A stretch of DNA of 64,000 nucleotides from positions 4,037,501-4,101,500 of the forward strand of contig JAUCBN010000020.1 in the NCBI GenBank assembly GCA_035048815.1, read 5' to 3'. Below are positions 56,151 to 64,000 of this stretch, piece after piece. Position 1 is the stretch's first letter; each line of letters begins with the position of its first letter. The stretch is from Abelmoschus esculentus. Taxonomy: Eukaryota; Streptophyta; Magnoliopsida; Malvales; Malvaceae. The position numbers and the translations under genes are program-made. The notes under the pieces were generated by a model. It was given only the letters and a program-made list of their open reading frames with translations. It ran no database searches and was not told where the DNA came from.

Positions 56151-58340
56151 AATAATGGGCTTGTAATCAAAAATGCAAAAATATATATAATACGTATTTT
56201 CCTTTTAAGTCTTGTTTTACTTCAATTTTATTAAAATAAAAATAAAAAATATTACTATAAATTTGTTATTTTGTTTATAAAATATATATATTTTATTTTT
56301 TATTTTAACTTTCAGTGAATATGTTTTTATTATTATTTAAAGTTTTACTCTGTCTTTTTTCGTTTATATTTATATTACTACTTATTATTTTATTATTCTG
56401 ATATTTTATTATTATATTATTATTATGTATTATATATTTATTTTGTCATTGTTTATTATTATATAAATAAATAAAAACAGAATATGAATAATAATAAGCC
56501 CACATTTTTATTAACTATTTAACAGTCCATTTACAAATGTTTAAATCCAATAATAATAAATTACATCAGACCCAAAAATTACAAAGCCCGAATTTAATTT
56601 AAATTAATTAACCACGTCCATTCTGTTGAGCCCAACCGGTTAAACAAAAAAAACCTAACATCCATTCGAATAAAGGACCATTCAGCTTCCCACGCGCCCA
56701 GGCGCTGTCTCTTGGAGTGACCACGCGCGCGTGCAGCACACGTGCAAGACCATTCGACTTCCAGTCCTCCGTTCGCCTCTCCGACCGCCGGCCATCCTTC
56801 TCCGGTGATGACTCGCACAAAAAAAAAGGAAAAAATGTCAGAGATTCGTACAACCAATACCACACCAAATTTAAGAGAATATCAGTATTTCAGAGGCAAA
56901 AACGCAGATTAATAGAGGGTAATCGGCCAACAAATCGACAAAATCAGAGAGGCACTACACCAATCGTAGAGAATTTCAGAACGCACATCAAAATTTCAGA
57001 GGCAAAAATACAAGAACCACCAGCAAACAATGAGAAAATTAGGTTTCTCTCCCCTTTGTAATCGGCTATTTAAGCCACAAATCGAAACAATGTAAGGGGG
57101 TTCCTCCCCACAGTTTCAAATCAATACAAGAGCACCAAATTTTGAGGTATATCCTCTGGTCATTATTTTCGCATACAATAAGAGAGGAGAGTTCCATTTT
57201 TCTTACCTTTGTTTTTGTCTCGATCCATCGTCCCTCGTCATCTCCTTCGGCAACAAGCCCGGGCCACGGTGCCGATTTGGTGAGCCGAAAAGAAGAGGAG
57301 GCTTTGTTCCTTTTTTGAGTCGAATAAAAAGGGGTTTTCGTTTCTGGTGTTTTAAAAAAAAAGGTTTTGGTCTCGGTTTTTGTGAAACAAGGTCTTAAAT
57401 CGGGGTTTAGGGGTTTTCTGGGTTTGGTGGCCGGCGTGGTGGTTTTCTGGGTTTGGTGACGGAGCTTATGAACATTCAAAGATGTTCATGTTTTTCTGGA
57501 TTTCAGAGGAACATAACAGAGAGTTTAGGGGGGAGTGTGTTTTTGGTTTAAGAAAAAAATGAGGAAAGAGGGCATATTTTTCATTTCTGGTTAACTTTTA
57601 TAGTCAGGGATTATTTTAAAATTGGTTTATCTTCATCATAAATGCCTTTGTGCTTTATAAATCACACCGGTGGTCCTTTCAGGTTTTCGAAAGCTTACAA
57701 TTTCATCCCCGATTCAGTTGTAAACCCCTTTCCAGAAATAAGTTTAAGTATTTTTAAGTCCCTCCGTGTTTGTAACTAGTTTTTCGAATCCTTCTCTTTG
57801 GTTAAATCACCCCCGAGGTCCTCATAATTTTGAAAAACCTTTTATTTTAGCCCCGATTTGAGTTGTTATTAGCTATTTAAAATGGTTAAATTATTTACAA
57901 GTACCGCCATGGTTCGGTCTTTACTTTCAGGTCCTTCTTTGCTTTGAAATAGCGTTGTAAGGGTCTGAACTTTTTTAAATCCTCTCGATTTGGTCCTTTT
58001 CAGTTTCTTTTAATTAATTAATTAATTTATTCATTTATTTATTTATTCTGGCATTTATTTATTTATATGCACTTGTTTTATTTGTCTTTATATTTATGTT
58101 TTTATTGTTTATTTTGCATATATTTATTATATTTTTTATGTTATTATGTATGCATGTGTATGTTTTATATACTTATTGTATACACTTATTTATGTGTACC
58201 ATGCATTTTTTATGCTTGTTTTTATTTATTATTTTTCTCTTATTGTTGCATTTTATTTATATTTTGTAACATATATTTTATTTTGCAAACTTCAAACCAC
58301 TCATCTTATCATTTAATGAAATTAATAATTACGTCTTTAT
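56151..58340 (-). mobile_element. Probable body of a minus-strand gypsy LTR
   Basis: This is continuous with the minus-strand LTR start at 58925. It has an AT-rich portion (58000-58300), a GC-richer portion at 56600-57480 that could be the transcribed leader (CCACGCGCCCAGGCGC, GGCCGGCGTGG), and no polyprotein. Long minus frames there (57066-57479, 56594-56868) have no recognisable domain. Boundaries are uncertain. Confidence 0.4.
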
Positions 58341-59273
58341 TCGGTCGTAACGGGCCCGACACCAAGCGTAGTGGTGGCGGCGTGAGCGTTTACTTTCGGA
58401 TAAAGACACGGTAAAATTAAAATAAATCCAAATCTTTAAACAAATTTCAATTCAAATGCCACTTTAAACCGAAAAATCCAAGATTAAATTAAGCAGTATT
58501 TTGAAAAGGTACCAATTTTGGGCGGTTTTTAATGATAATATCGTTTTAAATCGTAACCGACTCTCGAACCCAATTTTTAACGAATCTTTGGTTTTTACGA
58601 TGTCCGGTCTACCAAAAGTGATCGATGGCGACTCAAACCTTTTTAAAACCTTTTTTTTTAATTATTTTCCAACCTTTTTTTAAAACCTAATTTCAAATTT
58701 CCTTTTTAATTTCAAATCCCTAACCCTAATTTCCAAAAATTCCTCTTTCGAGATTACAATTCCCAATTCCTAAATTTTAAACCCTAAATTACCAATTTTC
58801 AATTTCAACCTAACATCCAATTTTCCCGATGTTTTCATTAGTGACCCTCTTTTTATTCCCCTTTTTCACACTTAATATTAATTTAATACTTAATATTATT
58901 TATTTTAAGAAAAAGGGTCGCTACATGGGGTTTAATTTTAAAAATTAGGGATTTATTTTAAAAAAGAGTAAAATTTATTTGAAAAAAATATGGAGTCATC
59001 ACCGGTCACTTGATAGGCCGGACACCGTTGAAACCAGAGATTCTAAAAAATGTGTTCGGGAGTCGGTTACGGATGAGATATAAAAATACCCCACACTGCC
59101 CAAAAATTGATACCTAATCGAATATAATTGCCCGAATTGGAATTTTGCAAGTTCAAATTTTTATTAATTTATTATCCGTTTAAGTATGTGAATATATTTT
59201 AAAGACCTCTATATTTGAAAGTAAACGCATACACCGCCACCATTACGTCTGGTGTCGGGCCCGTTACGACCGA
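58341..59273. repeat. Head-to-head inverted pair of gypsy LTR 5' segments
   Basis: Arm 1 (58341-58925, minus orientation) and arm 2 (58926-59273, plus orientation) share, in the same order from the centre, a GGAGTC(G/A)(C/T)CACCG-type block, GG(A/C)CGGACA(T/C)CGT, GAGTCGGTTACG, and the outer box GGTGTCGGGCCCGTTACGAC. Arm 2 lacks the terminal TGTAGCGACCC. The junction is at 58925/58926. Only the outer box and a few inner blocks are strongly conserved. Confidence 0.7.
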
Positions 59274-60720
59274 ATATTGAGATACCATATTTTTTTATTA
59301 ATTAAATTAATGTGTCAAATGTTGAATGATTAAATGAATCGAATATACAATAAAATAAATACGGGAAGTAAAGTGCACAAAATAAATTACAAATATATAT
59401 GCGAGAAATTAAATTGCATAAAAGTAAATACGAGAATTAAATACGATAAAATAAATTGCAAGAAAAATAAATACGGGAAATTAAATGTTAGGTGTTAGAG
59501 GTTAGAACAAACGGACTATAAATAATACATATCATTCCCCGTTGTGGGTCACCGTAAAACCAATCGAATGAACGATTAAATAAATTAAATAAATATAGAA
59601 TAAATAAATGAATAAACGAGGGGAAAAAGAGAGTAAAGAACGTAAATATATATATAATAAGAAAATAAATAAGTGTAATATAATATACATACCGAAAGAT
59701 ATATAACATATAGTACAAGTATAATAAAAAACTATAATGAATTATAAATATATATAACATAACATATATAGTAACATAATATAAAATATAATATATTATA
59801 ATATATAGTTTAGTAATGTATAAGAAAGTGAAAAGATAAATCGAAAATTAAAGAAAAATATTGAGAAAAATAAAATACAGAGTATTAAAATATGGTAATA
59901 AATAAATAAATAATTATTTAGAGAAAACATGGGTATTAATAGCATTTAATGTCAATTTAAAGAAAGGTAAAAAAGAAAGCCAAACATGTTTCTCGGTATA
60001 AAAAAAGAATTTATGGCATTTAATGTAAAATTAAAATGGGTAAGGAAACATAAAAAGTTATTTCTCTTTATTTTAAATTTGGAATAGAAGTGATTATATT
60101 TTTTATTATTCCAGCTTTTGCCATTAAAGAGACAAACAGAGCATTAACTCTGAAAATTTCAAAACCCAAGCAGTCTTTAAAATACAAAATTCGATGAACA
60201 AACGTTTGACCGTCGTTAGTGGCGGCCGACGAAAGCAAAAAATCAACAAAAATCCTTGATTTTTAAAACAAAAAAACTCAATTCGAAAGTCAAAACGTCT
60301 TTTTGTTTCAAAAATCTAAAAACCAAAACAAAAGCCCTTTCTTTTCCAGTTTTTTAAAACGAGAATTGGAAGGAATGAAAAAGAATTTGATGAAATCGGA
60401 TCAAGAAAACGATGGAGAGAATGATGAAGAAGATTCCGGCGACGGGAATCGATGTAACCTTCAAAGGTAACACTTTTTTGATTTATTTTTTATTCAAAAA
60501 AATAAAATAATTTGCTCTAAAATTTGCTACTTTCATTGGTGTTGTTTTTTTGAAAATTCCCGTCTGGGTTACAATAATTTTTGATTCGACTTTTATAGCT
60601 AATTTGTTATGATGAAAACAAAATGAAAAAGGTTTGATTTTGATATTTTTGTTATTTTGTCTCTTTGTCCTTGCTGGTGTTGTACGATCGATGAGGGGAC
60701 CAATTTGTTTGTTCATCTTC
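59274..60720 (+). other. Remainder of plus-oriented LTR-like sequence
   Basis: Very AT-rich with AAATAAATACGGGAA-type repeats at 59340-59490. It turns purine-rich with GGCGGCCGACG (60220) and GATTCCGGCGACGGG (60430), similar in style to the leader of the inverted arm. No gene is supported. Confidence 0.4.
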
Positions 60721-61007
60721 CCCTTGTCGAGATAAGCCAATACCTATTAACCGATCAATGTACCACTACTGTTTGAGGCTTCATCGGAGAATCAAAATAG
60801 TTCATTTGTTAAAGGTAAGTTGGGTGAAGTTACCAAAGTTTAATCTTAGTTTGTTTCTGAGATTAATGGTTAAATCTGAAAATTTTAAGGGGGAAAAAGA
60901 GCTTATTGTTTAAAGTTTATATATTTCAATTTAATTATTTGTCGGTCATATTTCTCTACGGTGCTTCTACCTTTCCATTTCAATCTCAATTTCCCTTTTA
61001 GAGATCG
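60721..61007 (+). repeat. Direct repeat copy 1 (287 bp), partner at 61813
   Basis: CCCTTGTCGAGAT through CAGAGAT-like sequence is repeated at 61813-62099 with an offset of 1,092 bp, no net length change and roughly 90% identity. Copy 2 lies inside a TGTAACAC-type LTR segment. Confidence 0.85.
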
Positions 61008-61334
61008 AATAATTTTCATTTCTCAACTTCGCGTCTACACCTATTTTTATATGTATATATATATATATATTTAATCGTTAAAATTCACATCTGCACCTGT
61101 AAGATAGAATGATATTGGGTCCAAAGTCAATCTAAGAGGTAAATATTATTAAATTTGCCCTATAATCGTCTGAGAAAGTCCCAAGAAATAAGAATACCAT
61201 AATGAACAAGTTTGGTTGAAGGAATGGACGAAAGAGTAGCTTCAGTACTTTCTCCGACTAAGATAAATTTTGATGTCGAATTTTTTTAAGGAGAACGAGT
61301 TGTAACACCTAAAAGAAATCAAAAAATGGATTGT

Positions 61335-61422
61335 TGGTTATAGGTTCTGAACCCACAACCAAAAGTTGGTTGAGCCAATTACCCAAATGACTGAGCTATG
61401 TAACTCTTAAATTTTAATTTGC
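61335..61422 (-). other. tRNA-like segment in Tekay-type LTR
   Basis: On the minus strand an A-box-like TAGCTCAGTCATTTGG is followed by GGTTGTGGGTTCAGAACC, a B-box-like string. It has the same position and orientation relative to the LTR start as the segment at 10731-10805. Confidence 0.45.
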
Positions 61423-61812
61423 CCGTAATACTTTTAAACCTTATTGAACTAATAATGAATAAAATAAAATAATTTTGTCTGTTGTATTTTTACTAATCTA
61501 CTCTTTTTTAAGAAGGAAAAAAAGGTAAGCCCTAACAAAAAAATATAAAAATTTCCCTTCTCTGACCTCTCACTCCCTCACCCTACGTCACCATGAAAAC
61601 TTCACCACCGTCACACCATTACTGTTACCTTCACCACCGCAGTGTACCCTGTCACCATCCAAACAAAACCCCTTCATCTATTTGCTCAATCGTCGCTCCT
61701 ATTGTTCAGATTTGAGGCTTCGATAAATCTAAAGTTTTAGACCAAATTGATTTCTATTATTTTTTGTCGCAATATTTACCCATTCAAAAAAATTAGATCA
61801 GCCATCATCTTT

Positions 61813-62099
61813 CCCTTGTCGAGATGGGCCAGTACATATCAATCGATCAATGAACCGCTACCGTTTGAGGTTTAATTGGAGAATCGAAATAGTTCGTTTG
61901 TTAAAGGTAAGCTGGGTGAAGTTACCAAAGTTTAATCTTAGTTTGTTTCTGAGATTAATGGTTGAATCTGAAAATTTTAAAGGGGAAAAGAGGGTTTGTT
62001 GTTTAAAGTTTATATATTTCAATTTAATTATTTTTCGGTTATACTTCTCTACGGTTCTTCTACCTTTCCATTATAATCTCAACTTCCCTTTCAGAGATA
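61813..62099 (+). repeat. Direct repeat copy 2 (287 bp)
   Basis: Partner of 60721-61007. It ends 48 bp before the Athila-like LTR. Confidence 0.85.
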
Positions 62100-62147
62100 A
62101 ATGAGGAATCCTTTTGGTGGAAAATAATGATATTTTAGACGAGTTAC

Positions 62148-63475
62148 TGATAAGTGCTCAACACACTATCACTTTTTACTCCTTTTATGGGCATTAATCA
62201 TCAAATATACACCTACTCGGACCAATGCATGTGCTTAATGTGATATATTTAGAAGTTATACTCATATAGATACTATTTACAGAAAAAGGTACGTTTTACT
62301 ACGTTTTCATATCTGTGCAGGAGAACCAGTGTCGTGGCAGGGACAAGGTCGAGGCAGGAACTAATGCCGAGGCAGCATCAGAAAGACAGGAAGCAAGACT
62401 ATAGGCGATGGAAAGATAAAAATCCAAGGAACGTGTCTGGACTTGAAGCCCATGAATTGGAGCTGGCTAGCACAAGGAAAAACCCAAAGGAAGATCACGC
62501 GGGAAAACCCCTTAGCCGAATATAAACTTGGAAATATATTATTATTATGTACTTGACTTGTTCCCTACTCCAAGTTGTATTCTACTTAGGAAAGGTTTGC
62601 CCTAGGTCTAGCCTATATAAGGACCTAGCCACCTAATGTACAATAGACGGAAATACCTAGGGAGAGAACCGATTATATTCTTGTTTTCTTCTCCTCCATT
62701 ATGTTCTAAACCTTCTTAGGGATTAGGTGAATGTTATCGAATATTTGTGAGAGGAGATTGTACTTTGTCTTTGATTCAATGCAATAAAGTTATCAAGGTT
62801 TGCTTATCCTTTGTTATTCCTTGTTTTCACAATTGAGCTCGGGAGAGGATATTGTGAATCATCTATTTATCTAAGCTCGGGAGAGTTAGATTTACGAAAG
62901 GGGTAAGTACGGTGTTTCAATCGCGAAATACTAACTCGGCTTAGGGATAGGTTAAGAGTTTCAGCGGCTAAAAGAAGTGTGAGATTGGTTGGTGAGTACA
63001 ATTGGTTCACGCCGGGAGGTATCATCAAGGTCTAGTCATCAACAACACTCTAACTTAGGGATAAGCGGAGTCATCCAAGGACACTTTGCCGAACTTTGGT
63101 AAAGTCTGCCCACGAGCAAGGGATTGTCGCGGCAGATAATATTGTCGCTGCCAAGGCAGTAAACTGCAGTGCTGCCGAGGCAGTGATATACGATTGCATT
63201 GGACAGAGACAAGTCAATCAAATCCACAATACGACGCAACTAGATCCTAGCCCATCTCTCTCTACTATTTCAACTCTTTATTTTTATTTAGTTATTTTAG
63301 TTTAGATAAATCAAATAAACTCACTTGTGTTCTTTACTTTTCTACAGAACAAGAAGGTGAAGAAAGCATATTAAGTATACCGGTCCCTGAGGAGACGATA
63401 ACTCGATAAAATACTTATCACTTATTACTTGCGATGTGTCCACTTACACTAAACGCGCACTTTTGACACGCGACA
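62148..63475 (+). mobile_element. 5' LTR of Athila-like gypsy element, 1,328 bp
   Basis: It begins TGATAAGTGCTCAAC and ends ACACGCGACA, six bases before a tRNA-Asp-type primer site. TATATAA at 62614-62620 and AATAAA near 62783 fit promoter and polyadenylation signals. (C/T)CGAGGCAG-type motifs recur (62340-62380 and 63125-63185). The 3' LTR is outside the window, so the start is set by the TG and context only. Confidence 0.7.
62614..62620 (+). promoter_or_regulatory. TATA box in Athila-like LTR
   Basis: TATATAA within CCTATATAAGGACC, about 165 bp before the AATAAA. It is the only good core promoter in this LTR. Confidence 0.55.
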
Positions 63476-63481
63476 AATTTT

Positions 63482-63499
63482 TGGCGCCATTGCCGGGGA
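63482..63499 (+). promoter_or_regulatory. Primer-binding site, tRNA-Asp type
   Basis: TGGCGCCATTGCCGGGGA is complementary to the 3' end of plant tRNA-Asp(GUC) with one mismatch that could be a G-U wobble. This primer is typical of the Athila lineage. Confidence 0.85.
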
Positions 63500-63578
63500 C
63501 TGACAACTAAATTTTGTTTTCTTTATTTTTCTTGTTTGTTTTTATTTTTATTTTACTTTTGTTTTTTTTTTGTGGTGT

Positions 63579-64000
63579 ATGACCAGAGCCAATCCAACCA
63601 ACCCCTTGTACGAATTAGATCCAGAGATCGAAAGAACAAGGCAAAGGTTGAGGAGACAGATCTAAGGAGCCATGGCAGAACACCCGGCAGGACAAAATTT
63701 ACCTGCCGGCAATGGAGGACTTCCGCCGCCACCTAGGCCGCAATAGCTCACTGTCAGAGACTTCTTGGAAGAGGACTTAAACGGATTAAACCTAGGAGTC
63801 GTTACACCGGAGATTGAAGCAGCCCATTTTGAACTCAAACCTGTTATGTTCAATATGTTAAATACAATTGGACAATTTGGTGGGTCTGCAACTGAAGACG
63901 CAAGGCAGCACCTCAAGTCCCTCATGAAAATTTGCAACTCTTTCAAAATCCAAGGAGTCCATGAAGATGTCTTGCGATTAAAGCTATTCCCCTATTCACT
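63579..64000 (+). pseudogene. gag: Athila-like gag, N-terminal part with two stops, runs off window
   Basis: The ATG at 63579 starts MTRANPTNPLYELDPEIERT, a typical opening of Athila-type gag. The same frame has a TAA at 63663 and a TAG at 63744, and otherwise stays open to the window edge. Conserved features are FELKPVMFNMLNTIGQFGG, HLKSLMKICNSFKIQGV and LRLKLFPYS, the start of the retrotransposon gag domain. The element probably cannot make full Gag from this copy, though an ATG at 63672 could restart before the second stop. The rest lies beyond base 64000. Confidence 0.8.

Larger units (their letters stand above)
61301..62147 (+). mobile_element. Start of Tekay-type LTR, cut by Athila-like LTR
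   Basis: TGTAACACCTAAAAG follows AAGGAGAACGAGT, a decayed polypurine tract, and GATGTCGAATTT upstream resembles the pol-to-tract spacer. This is the 3' LTR of a plus-strand element of the same family as the minus LTR at 8445-10835. Like it, it carries an antisense tRNA-like segment (61340-61420) just after the start. It is interrupted at 62147. Confidence 0.55.

Noticed and set aside
57066..57479. 137-codon minus-strand open frame rich in Thr, Lys and Pro
   Set aside because: It falls in the presumed leader of a minus-strand LTR with no domain. It is probably chance.

Overview
The window is plant nuclear DNA, almost certainly from a dicot. It is AT-rich, has GT-AG introns, two intact intron-containing plant genes, and a dense layer of plant LTR retrotransposons, LINE remnants and hAT elements. 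The repeat style (long TGTAAC-type Ty3-gypsy LTRs, repeated TATCGATAC motifs, a short-LTR Ty1-copia family) reminds me of Malvaceae such as cotton. That is an inference from memory, not a database result.

Layout. 1-6.3 kb is a graveyard of host gene pieces. It holds a plant-mobile-domain fragment, an ARGONAUTE1-like pseudogene that keeps its exon-intron structure but is split by a hAT transposon with a perfect 8-bp target duplication, and an antisense fragment of the pyrophosphate-fructose-6-phosphate phosphotransferase alpha subunit sitting where the middle of the AGO1 gene should be. 8.4-14.8 kb is a decayed minus-strand Tekay/Del-type chromovirus with one LTR. 16.5 kb has a solo copia LTR. 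18.7-24.8 kb is a decayed plus-strand Tat/Ogre-like gypsy element ending in a 46-47 bp tandem array. 26.4-27.9 kb has a hAT-like element and a LINE 3' end.

The gene island is 28.3-33.8 kb. It has a five-exon TAR2-like tryptophan aminotransferase gene (auxin synthesis, plus strand) and an eight-exon membrane-anchored short-chain dehydrogenase gene (minus strand). They are convergent and their polyadenylation signals lie about 50 bp apart. I reconstructed both with consistent splice sites and open frames (439 and 379 aa).

36.3-47.3 kb is a Ty1-copia element whose internal tandem repeat was later hit by a 5.5-kb chromovirus with 461-bp LTRs (5 differences between them) and a 4-bp CAAG duplication. 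The chromovirus has near-complete gag-pol with three visible disabling lesions. 48.5-50.4 kb is an inverted, truncated relative of the copia element. 51-62 kb is a mosaic of overlapping gypsy LTR pieces in both orientations, including a head-to-head inverted pair. The window ends inside an Athila-like element (LTR, tRNA-Asp-type primer site, start of a broken gag).

Only the two island genes look functional as host genes. No CRISPR, operon or prokaryotic features are present. The most interesting non-routine structure is the AGO1/PFP sense-antisense pseudogene mosaic at 1.3-5.7 kb.
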